A DNA stretch of 64,000 nt from Metabacillus schmidteae (GCF_903166545.1 NZ_CAESCH010000001.1:748001-812000); one strand, 5' to 3'; numbered from the stretch's first letter, positions 24,536-33,979 are shown. The notes: generated from the letters alone by a model not told the origin. Numbers and translations are program-made.

Positions 24536-26533
24536 TTACTGAATCTGATTTTTTGCATCTTCTGGTACATATTCAGTTGGGATAGATCCGTACCATACAT
24601 TTCCGTCAGTTAATGTAAGTTTCACATAGTACACATTTTCTTCAGAGTACTCTGAGAAATGATAAATGATTGTAGAAAGTGTTTCTTTTTCTGTTATTGT
24701 CACATGTTTCTGACCACGTTCATAAATTACTTCTGGCATATAAATATCCTCTTGGGGATTGGTTGGAACATATGTCACTTCTGCATTCGTAATATCGGTC
24801 TCATCTATACGCGTATTTTCTAAATAACCATGGTCCTCTAACCATTTTGTAGTAGAAGTAAAGGATTTCTTCCAATTTACTGAATAACCTTCATACATAT
24901 GAGGTGTATCACTATTGTCTTGTTTGTATCCTATTTCAATGTAAGCCCATGGAGCAGTTGTTCCAACAATGTCTTCCAACGATTGTGAAAGAATGTCCGC
25001 CTCAATTGCTTTCCTAAAATCAGAAATTTCTTTTTCATCTGTAATTGTTACCGGATTATACTGATGACTTGGTCCATAAGGGACAATCTGTATATTAATA
25101 ACATCTTCCCTCTGAATCTGTGAAAACTCAGGTAAATTGACTTTATAGTCCTTTGCTTCTAATACTGGTTTAAGCTTTTCCTGAAGGGCATCTACAGGAA
25201 TTAAATATTCACGTTTTAATTCTTTACCATTATTTAATTGGTAAACAAATACTGCCGAATGCTTTTGTATTTGAGCATCTTTTTGTTCCTCAACAAAATC
25301 TCTTTGTTGAATTATTTCCTCATGAAGATTACGTATATCTTGTATATAAAGCTTGGAATCAGAATATGGATTCACATTGTTATTCGTTAATTCTTGAAGG
25401 TGGTAGGACTCACCGAAGTAAACCTTTTCGATCTGATCCATTCTAGGAAGCTTTGTTTCATAATTGAATAGATCTGTTTTAATACTAAAAAGGATGGCTA
25501 TAAACACAACGCTATAGATAGCAATACCTGTGAAGAAACGAAGATTAAGAATACGCCATGTTTTTTGCAGAATCATTTCTGCTGCCGTGTATCCAATTAA
25601 GGCTCCGGTAATATAGCCGAATATGATCCAACTCCAGTTCAATGATCCTGATGCTGAAAAATAAGATCCACCTAGAATCATTGCACAAAAGGTGACACCA
25701 TACTTAAAGATTGGCTTCATAAATGAGAATGCAAGGACTTCTGTTGCTCTTTCAAGTTGTCTATAACGATAGAAGATTAATCCTAATACCAATGAAAGAA
25801 TGGTTATGCCTATATAGATAATTAATTCCAGCATTGTGTATGGATCACTTTCTCCCCAGTTTTCAATAAAGCGTACAAAAGGGGATAAATACATTAACTT
25901 ATCTTCAATAAAAATAGGTGTAAAACCAAAAAGCAAATAAGAAAGATTATATGAAACAAGTGCAACCATGCCAAGTGGCAAAAATAAAAATACATATGTC
26001 AGGATTGCTTGTGCTGTTGTCATTCCGGTTATAAAGCCAACAGCTACAGGAAAGGCAAACATCATGCATGTTAATAAGATACTTAAACCTGTCCAGGTTA
26101 ATAAATCAGAGATCGTTAGGATGCCAGCAAAACCATCAATAGAATTTGTGACGAAAAATGTAATAATGGCAGTTAGGATGATTGGAACAATTAATAATAA
26201 TAGACCGCTAATAATATGGCTAACGTATAAGGTTTCTCTCCTTATTGGCAAGCTGTGGATCATATCAACAGAAGATTCACTTTGGATATAGCGGAAAAGT
26301 AATAGTGCAGCTGCAACCGGGATTGAAAAATAGAGAAATACTTGAATCTCGGTATTGATTTTTAGATACGTATCGTAATCTGCAAATATAATAAATTCTT
26401 GTGAAGCGAGCTGTAGAAGCCCTAAAGGAACAGTGAATACTAATCCGAGAAAGTAGACGATACTTATCCAGCCATGCTGTCTAAAATCTTGTTTAATCAC
26501 TGCGCGTTTAAAGAAGGACTTTTTCGATTTCAT
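24536..26533 (-). CDS. ABC-2 type permease with large extracytoplasmic domain
   Basis: A 665-residue protein. About eight to ten transmembrane segments fill residues ~20-370, then a ~290-residue hydrophilic C-terminal region rich in Glu, Tyr and Thr that should face outside. This layout matches permeases linked to YtrA-type GntR regulators. The start overlaps the ATPase gene by 26 bp. Together the three genes form a GntR-controlled export or sensing unit, in B. subtilis YtrABCDEF associated with cell-wall antibiotic response. Its own substrate is unknown. Confidence 0.82.
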   Translation of the reverse strand: MKSKKSFFKRAVIKQDFRQHGWISIVYFLGLVFTVPLGLLQLASQEFIIFADYDTYLKINTEIQVFLYFSIPVAAALLLFRYIQSESSVDMIHSLPIRRETLYVSHIISGLLLLIVPIILTAIITFFVTNSIDGFAGILTISDLLTWTGLSILLTCMMFAFPVAVGFITGMTTAQAILTYVFLFLPLGMVALVSYNLSYLLFGFTPIFIEDKLMYLSPFVRFIENWGESDPYTMLELIIYIGITILSLVLGLIFYRYRQLERATEVLAFSFMKPIFKYGVTFCAMILGGSYFSASGSLNWSWIIFGYITGALIGYTAAEMILQKTWRILNLRFFTGIAIYSVVFIAILFSIKTDLFNYETKLPRMDQIEKVYFGESYHLQELTNNNVNPYSDSKLYIQDIRNLHEEIIQQRDFVEEQKDAQIQKHSAVFVYQLNNGKELKREYLIPVDALQEKLKPVLEAKDYKVNLPEFSQIQREDVINIQIVPYGPSHQYNPVTITDEKEISDFRKAIEADILSQSLEDIVGTTAPWAYIEIGYKQDNSDTPHMYEGYSVNWKKSFTSTTKWLEDHGYLENTRIDETDITNAEVTYVPTNPQEDIYMPEVIYERGQKHVTITEKETLSTIIYHFSEYSEENVYYVKLTLTDGNVWYGSIPTEYVPEDAKNQIQ

Positions 26534-27410
26534 AGCCTACATCCTCCATTTCATAAATAAATATTTCTTCCAATGTTAATGGTAATAAATCATAGATGAG
26601 AACAGTGGATGATTGGATAATTTTGTTGATTTTCTCTTCATTGCCTCGAACGATTAATAGAGAAACACTTCCACGTTTTTCATGATGTAAAATCGTTAAT
26701 TGATTTAATATATGCTCTTCATGGGTTGGATCGGCTAAGGCTAATTGTATTTTGTGAGTATCAGATTTTATATCATCAATTTCCTTTTCAATGATGATTT
26801 TGCCATTATGCATGATGCCGACATGATCGCATAAATCTTCAATTTCCCGTAAATTATGAGATGAAATGATGACAGTTAGTTCTCTCTCGGCTACATCTTG
26901 AAACAGTAAGTTTTTTACTTTCTGTCTCATAACCGGATCCAGGCCGTCGATAGGCTCATCAAGGATAAGAACATCAGGCATTGCAGATAATGCCAGCCAA
27001 AATGCGACTTGTCGCTTCATTCCTTTTGACAGTCGGTGAACTTTCCGACTTAAATCAATATTAAAGGCAGATTTTAGGTGCTCAAACCGTTCTTTATTCC
27101 AATCTGGATAATATTCTTCATATTGTGCAGCCATCTGTGCAACAGTTGCTTGAGGAAAGAAATAAAGAACATCAGGGATAAAAACTGTTTTTTCTTTTAC
27201 AGCTAAATTTTCATAAGCAGGTCGTTCGTTTATCTCGATCGTCCCTTTATCAGGCCGATTAATGCCTGCGATCATCTTTAAGAGTGAGGTTTTACCTGCA
27301 CCGTTTGATCCGAGTAAGCCGTAAATTGAGCCTTTTTTTACTTGGAGTGTTAGATCATTTACAGCTAATTGTTTGTTGTACGTTTTGCTTATGGATTGCA
27401 CTCTAATCAT
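26508..27410 (-). CDS. ABC transporter ATP-binding protein, YtrB-like
   Basis: About 300 residues: Walker A GSNGAGKTS, signature LSKGMKRQV, Walker B VLILDEPIDGLDP, H-loop ISSHN. The start at 27410 is preferred because GGGAGG lies ~8 bp upstream; the longer frame from 27458 runs inside the regulator gene. It overlaps the GntR gene end by 8 bp and the permease start by 26 bp, so all three are coupled. The C-terminal ~80 residues are a typical accessory domain of this family. Confidence 0.86.
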   Translation of the reverse strand: MIRVQSISKTYNKQLAVNDLTLQVKKGSIYGLLGSNGAGKTSLLKMIAGINRPDKGTIEINERPAYENLAVKEKTVFIPDVLYFFPQATVAQMAAQYEEYYPDWNKERFEHLKSAFNIDLSRKVHRLSKGMKRQVAFWLALSAMPDVLILDEPIDGLDPVMRQKVKNLLFQDVAERELTVIISSHNLREIEDLCDHVGIMHNGKIIIEKEIDDIKSDTHKIQLALADPTHEEHILNQLTILHHEKRGSVSLLIVRGNEEKINKIIQSSTVLIYDLLPLTLEEIFIYEMEDVGYEIEKVLL

Positions 27411-27792
27411 CGCTCTTTCCTCCCTTTGTTTGTTGATGTGCTTCATCAAATAAGACATATAGATCCTCTTTTGTTAAACCTAAATAAATTGCTTCTGCGA
27501 TAAGTTTTTGGATGTCTATTTTAAGGTCTAGTAACTTTTGATCGTTTGTCATTAGTTCAATTGCCGCAACAAAATTTCCTTTCCCTTTAATGGAATACAG
27601 ATATCCTTGATTTTCAAGTTCCCGATAAGCTCTTTGAATGGTGTTTGGGTTAACTGTTAATTGACTCGATAGCACCCTAACCGAGGGTAATTGTTCATCC
27701 GGCTTAAGGATGCGGTGAATAATAAGCTCCTTAATCTTGTCGACTAACTGCTCGTATATAGGTTTTCGGCTTCTTACATCAAGCTGGAACAT
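27403..27792 (-). CDS. GntR-family repressor, YtrA subfamily
   Basis: About 129 residues. The winged-helix DNA-binding domain is clear: PIYEQLVDKIKELI, DEQLPSVRVLSSQLTVNPNTIQRAYRELENQGY. The short C-terminal tail (~50 residues, no ligand domain) defines the YtrA subfamily, which dimerises through helices. The ATG at 27792 follows AGGGGG by ~7 bp; the longer frame starts upstream of the operator and is unlikely. It heads the operon and probably represses it through the dyad at 27810-27840. Confidence 0.88.
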   Translation of the reverse strand: MFQLDVRSRKPIYEQLVDKIKELIIHRILKPDEQLPSVRVLSSQLTVNPNTIQRAYRELENQGYLYSIKGKGNFVAAIELMTNDQKLLDLKIDIQKLIAEAIYLGLTKEDLYVLFDEAHQQTKGGKSDD

Positions 27793-27809
27793 TTGCAACC
27801 CCCTTTGTC

Positions 27810-27840
27810 TTAACTGTATTAATAATGTTAGTACAGTTAA
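27810..27840. promoter_or_regulatory. operator for the YtrA-like repressor
   Basis: TTAACTGTA and TACAGTTAA are exact complements separated by 13 bp, just upstream of the GntR start. This matches the layout I recall for B. subtilis YtrA (AGTGTA, 13 bp, TACACT). Confidence 0.7.
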
Positions 27841-28001
27841 TATAGTATATGTTTGTTGGGAGGAATGCAATCATAAATTGAGAAAAATTTACCAATTGAA
27901 TATCTATTTTGCGCACAATGACCAAACAGCCGCTTCCACTTTTCTAATTACAAACTACCTGTTATTCTATACAGAGATAAAACTGTGAAGGACTGGATAA
28001 T

Positions 28002-29897
28002 ATGAGTATATTGCAGGTAGAAAATTTATATAAAACATATGGTGAGAAGGTTTTATTTGATCATATTTCTTTTACAATTGCAGAAAAACAACGAATTGGT
28101 TTAATCGGTGTTAATGGTACTGGCAAATCTACATTATTAAGGGTGATTGCGGGGCTTGAGTCAGCTGATTCGGGAGATATTACTCATTCAAATTCAATTC
28201 GCATTGAGTATCTGCCACAGCAGCCTGAACTAACAGAAGGCTTGTCAATCCTCGAACAAATTTATTTTGGAGATGCGCCAATCATGCAGGTTATGAGAGA
28301 GTACGAACTTGCGTTAAGTGAGTTGGAGAAGGATCCGGAAAATGAAACGAAGCTAAAGCATCTTATGAATATGCAGCAAAAGATGGATCAGCATGATGCC
28401 TGGGAGGCTAATACTGTTGCTAAAACGGTTTTGACAAAATTAGGGATTACAGATTTTCAAAAGCCTGTCACATATTTATCAGGTGGACAGAAGAAACGTG
28501 TAGCGATCGCAAAAGCACTTATACAGCCAGCTGACATTTTGATTTTAGATGAACCGACAAACCATCTTGATAATGAAACGATAGAATGGCTGGAAGGTTT
28601 TTTAGCTCAATACAAGGGTTCGATTGTGCTAATAACACATGATAGGTATTTTTTAAACCGGGTAACAAACCAAATCTTTGAATTAGATCAAGGTCAGCTT
28701 TACACGTACTCAGGAAATTATGAAGTATTTTTAGAAAAGAAGGCGGAAAGAGAACTGAATGCCGAACAAGCTGAAGAAAAAAGACAAAACTTATTAAGAC
28801 GTGAACTAGCTTGGCTTCGAAGAGGAGCAAAAGCTAGAACAACAAAGCAAAAGGCACGTATCGGCAGAGTTGAAGAGTTACAGGAACAAAAAGGACCTGC
28901 AGCAAAGCAGGATTTAGACTTTGCCATTGGTTCAACCCGCTTAGGGAAAAAGGTGCTGGAACTTGAGCATATTTCAAAATCATATGATGGCAGGGAATTA
29001 ATTAATGACTTCAACTACTTGGTAAACCAGGGTGAAAGACTTGGAATCATAGGTCCTAATGGAACAGGAAAGTCCACACTTTTAAACATAATGGCAGGAC
29101 GAATTAAACCGGATGAGGGAACAGTGGATGTTGGGACAACGGTTAAAATTGGTTTTTATACACAGGAACAGGAAGAAATGGATGAAAATCTCCGCGTTGT
29201 GGAGTACATTAAAGAAACAGCAGAGGTTGTTTATACGGTTGATAATCAGGTTATCACGGCTGAACAAATGCTGGAACGATTTCTTTTTCCACGATCAGCT
29301 CAGTGGACGTACATTCGCAAGCTTTCTGGTGGTGAAAGAAGAAGGCTATACTTATTAAAGGTGTTAATGGAAGAACCGAATGTTCTTTTCCTGGATGAGC
29401 CGACAAATGATTTAGACACACAAACATTAAGTGTATTAGAGGATTATTTAGATCAGTTTCCAGGGGTTGTGTTAACTGTATCGCATGATCGCTATTTTCT
29501 AGACCGAGTTGTGGATCACTTAATAGCATTTGAAAATGGTGGAAATATCGCAAGGTTCCAAGGAAGCTATTCAGAATATATGGAAGAGAAAAAGCTTCAA
29601 GATATGATGAAGGAAAAAGAGACCCAATCCTCAGAGAAAACGGTGTATAAAAAAGAAAAGAAAAAGCGCCTTTCTTATAAAGAGCAACAGGAATGGGAAC
29701 AAATTGAAGACAAAATTGCTACTCTGGAAGAACGGAATGCGCAGCTTGAACAGGAAATCGCAGCTGCTGGAAGTGATATAGGAAAAGTAACAGAGTTATA
29801 TAAGGAACAAGAGCAGGTTGAAAAGAAATTAGAAGAAACGATGGAACGATGGGAAGAATTATCACTTCTTGTTGAAGAAATTGAGCAGAATCAATAG
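28002..29897 (+). CDS. yfmR: ABC-F family ribosome-associated ATPase, YfmR/Uup type
   Basis: A 631-residue soluble protein with two ABC domains and no membrane part. Walker A motifs are GVNGTGKST (near residue 38) and GPNGTGKST (near 350); signatures LSGGQKKR and LSGGERRR. The interdomain linker is the Arg/Lys-rich P-site tRNA interaction motif (LRRELAWLRRGAKARTTKQKAR). A C-terminal ~80-residue coiled coil marks the Uup/YfmR subgroup. ABC-F proteins relieve stalled ribosomes. It is divergent from the GntR operon and has its own terminator. Confidence 0.92.
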   Translation: MSILQVENLYKTYGEKVLFDHISFTIAEKQRIGLIGVNGTGKSTLLRVIAGLESADSGDITHSNSIRIEYLPQQPELTEGLSILEQIYFGDAPIMQVMREYELALSELEKDPENETKLKHLMNMQQKMDQHDAWEANTVAKTVLTKLGITDFQKPVTYLSGGQKKRVAIAKALIQPADILILDEPTNHLDNETIEWLEGFLAQYKGSIVLITHDRYFLNRVTNQIFELDQGQLYTYSGNYEVFLEKKAERELNAEQAEEKRQNLLRRELAWLRRGAKARTTKQKARIGRVEELQEQKGPAAKQDLDFAIGSTRLGKKVLELEHISKSYDGRELINDFNYLVNQGERLGIIGPNGTGKSTLLNIMAGRIKPDEGTVDVGTTVKIGFYTQEQEEMDENLRVVEYIKETAEVVYTVDNQVITAEQMLERFLFPRSAQWTYIRKLSGGERRRLYLLKVLMEEPNVLFLDEPTNDLDTQTLSVLEDYLDQFPGVVLTVSHDRYFLDRVVDHLIAFENGGNIARFQGSYSEYMEEKKLQDMMKEKETQSSEKTVYKKEKKKRLSYKEQQEWEQIEDKIATLEERNAQLEQEIAAAGSDIGKVTELYKEQEQVEKKLEETMERWEELSLLVEEIEQNQ

Positions 29898-29905
29898 GTA
29901 GTAGA

Positions 29906-29945
29906 GGGCCTAAGGCAATTATTGTAATTGTTTTAGGTTCTTTTT
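29906..29945 (+). terminator. terminator of yfmR
   Basis: A 15-bp stem, GGGCCTAAGGCAATT with AATTGTTTTAGGTTC, using several G-T pairs, followed by T5. Confidence 0.75.
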
Positions 29946-30036
29946 AGAATAATAAAGACGTCTTTTAACTAAATATAGCAATTATATAATAAAAATAGAT
30001 TGAGCTAGATATAAACATTAGAATAGGAGTATTCCA

Positions 30037-30753
30037 ATGATAACAAAGGATGAAATAAGACATAAAGTGTGGAAACAGCTCACAGACGAGAAGAATGGAC
30101 GGTTCCCATTTCCGTTAGTGAACCGAATTCCTAACTTCAAAGGAGCAGAAATCGCAGCAGCACATATTGCTTCATTACCTACATATAAAGAAGCAAAGGT
30201 TGTAAAAGTAAACCCGGATGCTCCACAGCTTCCATTAAGAAAACAAATCCTTATTGATGGAAAAGTGTTACTTGTCCCGACTCCACGTTTGAAGGCGGGT
30301 TTTATTATGGTAAAACCGGAATGGGTGCCGCAAGGTGAGGAAAGAAAAGCCGCAAGCTTAAGTCATATAAAGTCTTATGGAAAGGAACTACCACTAACCG
30401 AAATTCCTCCGATCGATTTAATGGTCGTTGGATCTGTGGCAATCCATCCTGATGGAAGGAGACTTGGCAAAGGAGAGGGCTACGCAGACCGGGAGTATGC
30501 CATTGTACGAGAACTTGGAAATCCACCCATTCCGATTGTGACGTCCATTCATAGCACACAACTAGTCGATGAAGATATCCCAAGAGATACATATGATTTA
30601 ACTGTTGATTGGATTGCAACAGAGAAAGGAATAACAAAGACGAATTCATCATACGAAAAGCCAAATGGGATAGAATGGGATCATGTTTCAGACGAAGAAA
30701 TGGAAGAAATGCCAGTGTTAAAGCAACTCTGGGATCTTAAATATAAAAAATGA
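30037..30753 (+). CDS. 5-formyltetrahydrofolate cyclo-ligase family protein (MTHFSD-like)
   Basis: A 238-residue protein with the fold signature PDGRRLGKGEGYADREYA near residue 145, equivalent to the GxRLGxGxGYYD motif that binds ATP/phosphate in MTHFS. The first half is longer than in standard MTHFS and resembles MTHFS-domain proteins, so the substrate may differ. TAGGAGT precedes the ATG. It lies 68 bp upstream of NO synthase with no terminator between them; bacterial NOS uses a tetrahydropterin or tetrahydrofolate cofactor, so a link through folate is possible. Confidence 0.78.
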   Translation: MITKDEIRHKVWKQLTDEKNGRFPFPLVNRIPNFKGAEIAAAHIASLPTYKEAKVVKVNPDAPQLPLRKQILIDGKVLLVPTPRLKAGFIMVKPEWVPQGEERKAASLSHIKSYGKELPLTEIPPIDLMVVGSVAIHPDGRRLGKGEGYADREYAIVRELGNPPIPIVTSIHSTQLVDEDIPRDTYDLTVDWIATEKGITKTNSSYEKPNGIEWDHVSDEEMEEMPVLKQLWDLKYKK

Positions 30754-30821
30754 GCATGACAATTGTACGTAAAAAATATATGTAGAGGACAAAAGCAGAA
30801 AGATTATAAGAGGTGTCCGAA

Positions 30822-31913
30822 TTGGTTACAAACACAGAACAACTAGAACGAGAGGCAATTGAATTTCTAGAAATCGTCTATCAAGAGCTTGGAAAACCAA
30901 ATGCTGAGTTAGAAACGAGATTACAGGATGTAAAAATGCAGATTGCTGAAACAGGATATTATGACCACACCTTTGAAGAACTGGAGCATGGTGCTAAAAT
31001 TGCTTGGCGAAATAGCAATAAATGCATCGGAAGACTATTTTGGAACTCCTTAACCGTTTTCGATGAACGAAAAGCAGAAAAGGAAGACGAAGTTTTGAAA
31101 GCATTACGGCATCATATCACTTTTGCTACAAACTCAGGCAAAATCAGACCGACGATTACAATCTTTAAGCCTTCACGTGGAAAGAAGGATTGTTTACGAA
31201 TTTGGAACCATCAGCTAATTCGTTATGCAGGTTATGAAACGGAGCATGGAATAATTGGAGATCCAGCCTCTATTGATTTAACAAGAGAATGTGAAAAGCT
31301 AGGTTGGAGAGGGGAAGGCACCCATTTTGACATTTTACCATTAATCATTCAACGAAATGATCATAATCCAAAATTGTTTTCTCTAGAAAAAGAATATATT
31401 TTAGAAATACCTATTACTCATCCGGATATAGAAGGGTTTAATGATTTACATGTTAAATGGTATGGAGTTCCAATTATCTCCGATATGGTGTTGGAAATAG
31501 GAGGGATTTTGTACTCGGCTGCACCTTTTAATGGCTGGTATATGGAAACAGAAATTGGCGCAAGAAATCTAGCTGATACTTTTCGATATAATTTGTTACC
31601 TAAGGTAGCTTCGATCATGAATTTAGATAAAAGAACACATGCAACACTTTGGAAAGACAGAGCATTAGTAGAATTAAATGTAGCTGTTTTGCACTCATTT
31701 AAAACAGCAGGAGTTAGTATTGTTGATCATCATACAGCTGCACAACAATTCAAGCTGTTTGAACAAAATGAGCGAACAAGCAGTAGAGAGCTTACTGGTG
31801 ATTGGACATGGTTAATCCCTCCTGTCTCACCGGCGACTACCCATATTTTTCATCAAAGCTATAAAAACAAGGTGGTAAAGCCAAATTATTTTTATCAAAA
31901 ATGTCCATATTAA
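30822..31913 (+). CDS. nos: nitric oxide synthase, oxygenase domain only (bNOS)
   Basis: About 363 residues, the same length as B. subtilis NOS. It converts L-arginine to citrulline and NO using a heme and a reduced pterin. The heme-ligand cysteine is in [12 protein letters not shown] near residue 65, and the arginine-binding glutamate is in [13 protein letters not shown]. There is no reductase domain, as in all Bacillus NOS, so electrons come from flavodoxin-type partners. GAGGTG at 30810-30815 fits the TTG start at 30822 with 6 bp; GTG at 30813 lies inside that site. Followed by a strong terminator. Confidence 0.93.
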   Translation: MVTNTEQLEREAIEFLEIVYQELGKPNAELETRLQDVKMQIAETGYYDHTFEELEHGAKIAWRNSNKCIGRLFWNSLTVFDERKAEKEDEVLKALRHHITFATNSGKIRPTITIFKPSRGKKDCLRIWNHQLIRYAGYETEHGIIGDPASIDLTRECEKLGWRGEGTHFDILPLIIQRNDHNPKLFSLEKEYILEIPITHPDIEGFNDLHVKWYGVPIISDMVLEIGGILYSAAPFNGWYMETEIGARNLADTFRYNLLPKVASIMNLDKRTHATLWKDRALVELNVAVLHSFKTAGVSIVDHHTAAQQFKLFEQNERTSSRELTGDWTWLIPPVSPATTHIFHQSYKNKVVKPNYFYQKCPY

Positions 31914-31917
31914 AAAG

Positions 31918-31965
31918 AGGCTGACCCAAAAGTCTAGATTTTAGACCTTGGGTTAGCCTTTTTTC
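31918..31965 (+). terminator. Rho-independent terminator of nos
   Basis: AGGCTGACCCAA and TTGGGTTAGCCT close an inner stem GTCTAGATTTTAGAC and lead into T6. Confidence 0.88.
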
Positions 31966-32004
31966 ATACTTTGATCTTTTAACTAAGACAAACGTGAAAA
32001 CCGG

Positions 32005-32133
32005 GACGTTCCATTGCGCTCCAGACACTTGCTTTCCGCGGGGAGGAAGCTGAGCCTCCTCGCCTTCGGCTGTGGGGTCTCAGCCTTTCCTCACTTCCCG
32101 CAGGAGTCAAGTGTCTTACGCTCCATTCCACTA
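32005..32133. repeat. GC-rich palindromic intergenic repeat, copy 1
   Basis: Nested inverted arms: ACACTTG (32024) with CAAGTGT (32108), and GAGGAAGCTGAG with CTCAGCCTTTCCTC. The CTTTCCG-CGGGG and TCCTCG segments match the reverse complement of the repeats at 36178 and 44446, so it is a divergent member of the same superfamily. It lies between the nos terminator and the IS1182-type element and is far more GC-rich than its surroundings. Confidence 0.7.
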
Positions 32134-32204
32134 TCGATCTAAAATTGTATTCATAGAAGCAACACTCCTACGGAAACAGTCTTTTTTAAGAATAATTAAA
32201 CAAC

Positions 32205-32272
32205 AAAAAAATCGTCCCATTTTGTATAATTAAGTTACCACACCAAATTATCCAAGAAAGGAACGATTTTTT
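32205..32272 (+). promoter_or_regulatory. inverted repeat spanning the transposase ribosome binding site
   Basis: AAAAAAATCGTCCC (32205) is nearly complementary to GGAACGATTTTTT (32260-32272), which carries the GGA of the Shine-Dalgarno and abuts the ATG. A TATAAT (32225-32230) lies in the loop, so transcripts begun there would lack the 5' arm while read-through transcripts would fold and hide the start. Confidence 0.5.
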
Positions 32273-33856
32273 ATGAAATATGATCATATCTCTTTCGTTA
32301 ATTATAACATGAATCAGTTAGTTCTTCCATTAGACCTTGAAATCCTCATCCCTCAAAATCATTTATCTACCATTGTTCATGAAGCTGTAGAAAAGCTAGA
32401 CGATACTTTGTTGGTTCAACCCTACAAAGGTGGTGGACGCCCATCATATCATCCGAAAATGTTACTTAAAGTCATCATTTATGCGTATACACAAAAAGTT
32501 TACTCAGGAAGACAAATGGAAAAGTTACTAACAGAAAATATCTACTTTATGTGGTTAAGTGGTAGTCAAACTCCTGATTTTCGTACGATCAATCGGTTCC
32601 GATCCGAGCGAATGAGAGACATTATCTATCAAGTCTTCTTTTCAATTGTAGAGTTACTGCGTGAAAAAGGATTAGTAAAGCTAGAGAACTATTTTGTAGA
32701 TGGGACTAAGATAGAAGCAAATGCTAACCAGTATACTTTTGTTTGGAGAAAAGCGACAGAGAAATACGAAAAAAGTTTAGATGACAAATATCGTCAACTT
32801 GCTTCACAAATTGAGCATATCCTTGAAGTAGAGGAAAAGTCCGCCCCTTCCATGGGGCTGGAAGAAAAATTGAAAGAAACACCGATTACTTCGGAACAGA
32901 TTGAACAAAGCATAAAAAAGTTAGAAAATCATTTAGAAACAGAACCCAAAGATAAAGAGGCAAAAAAAGCTGTTCGATTATTAAAAAAGGATTATCTTCC
33001 TCGCAAACTGAAATATGAAGAACAAACCCACCTATTCAAGGGAAGAAACAGTTTCTCCAAAACGGATACTGATGCGACCTTTATGAGAATGAAGGAAGAT
33101 CATATGCGAAATGGACAGTTAAAACCAGGATATAATGTACAAACAGGAACAGAAGGTCAGTTTATTACGGGCTTCTCACTTCATCAAAGAGCAGGTGATC
33201 CAGGTTGCTTAATCCCTCACCTCAAACACTTGGAAGAGCACGGAGTGAAACCAGAAAAAATAGTTGCCGATTCTGGTTATGGTAGTGAGGAAAACTATGA
33301 TTTTCTCGAAAGAGAAAGACGAATTGCGTATATAAAATACAATACGTTTGATCAAGAACAAAAAAGAAGCTGGAAAAAGAAAATCGATCGAGTAGAAAAT
33401 ATGGAGTACGATGAGGAGCTAGATGAATTTATTTGCGCAAACAAGCAACGCCTTATATTCCAGTATGAAACCACAAGAACATCAGATAATGAATATGTTT
33501 CAATTAAAAGAAGGTATTCTTGTTTTGAATGTACCGGCTGCCCATTCCAAATAACTTGTGCGAAAGGGAAAGATCAAAAAACAATTACAATATCTCTAGA
33601 AAATCAAAGACAACGAAAAGAAATTCGTGAACGTCTTCAGAGTGAAAAAGGTCGAAAATTATATAGTCAACGAAAATGTGATGTGGAAAGTGTATTTGGA
33701 CAGCTAAAACACAATCAACAGTTCAGACGCTTTTCAATGCGTGGTCTCCAAAAAAATACGATTGAATGGGGGCTTCTTTGCGTTGCACATAACTGTAAAA
33801 AAATGCATAAAGCGATAAAGGAAAATAAAGAAAGTGAGGAAAATAGATACCAATAA
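32273..33856 (+). CDS. IS1182-family transposase
   Basis: A 527-residue protein: an N-terminal DUF772-type domain (YKGGGRPSYHPKMLLKVIIYAY; SGSQTPDFRTINRFRS) and a C-terminal DDE domain. FVDGTKIEANAN and VADSGYGSEENYDFL carry the first two catalytic aspartates, and the C-terminal KCDVESVFGQLKHNQQFRRF carries the glutamate. A Cys-rich stretch (CFECTGCPFQITCAKG) may bind metal, as in other IS1182 proteins. The frame is intact, so it may be active. Confidence 0.92.
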   Translation: MKYDHISFVNYNMNQLVLPLDLEILIPQNHLSTIVHEAVEKLDDTLLVQPYKGGGRPSYHPKMLLKVIIYAYTQKVYSGRQMEKLLTENIYFMWLSGSQTPDFRTINRFRSERMRDIIYQVFFSIVELLREKGLVKLENYFVDGTKIEANANQYTFVWRKATEKYEKSLDDKYRQLASQIEHILEVEEKSAPSMGLEEKLKETPITSEQIEQSIKKLENHLETEPKDKEAKKAVRLLKKDYLPRKLKYEEQTHLFKGRNSFSKTDTDATFMRMKEDHMRNGQLKPGYNVQTGTEGQFITGFSLHQRAGDPGCLIPHLKHLEEHGVKPEKIVADSGYGSEENYDFLERERRIAYIKYNTFDQEQKRSWKKKIDRVENMEYDEELDEFICANKQRLIFQYETTRTSDNEYVSIKRRYSCFECTGCPFQITCAKGKDQKTITISLENQRQRKEIRERLQSEKGRKLYSQRKCDVESVFGQLKHNQQFRRFSMRGLQKNTIEWGLLCVAHNCKKMHKAIKENKESEENRYQ

Positions 33857-33918
33857 GGAGGGAGGAATACCCCTTTTTATAAAAAATCCCACTATTTGGT
33901 TCTTTTCAAAAACAAATA

Positions 33919-33972
33919 AGAAGAAGGTGCTCAAAAAGTCGTCATTTAACGACCTTTTGAGTCACCCTCTTC
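33919..33972. terminator. long bidirectional hairpin terminator
   Basis: AAGAAGGTG-CTCAAAAAGTCGT pairs with ACGACCTTTTGAG-CACCCTCTT with few mismatches around CATTTA. It lies between the transposase (+) and the small minus-strand gene ending at 33980. Similar hairpins end many Bacillus transcription units. Confidence 0.7.
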
Positions 33973-33979
33973 AATCATT

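Larger units (their letters stand above)
32205..33856 (+). mobile_element. IS1182-family insertion sequence (minimum extent)
   Basis: Contains one transposase gene. I could not identify terminal inverted repeats or a target duplication by eye, so these limits are only the leader hairpin and the transposase stop; the true ends may lie somewhat outside. It separates nos from the yflJ-like gene. Confidence 0.75.

Noticed and set aside
33857..33978. Terminal inverted repeats of the IS1182-type element
   Set aside because: I compared both flanks and found no convincing match; the conspicuous hairpin at 33919 is a terminator, not an IS end.
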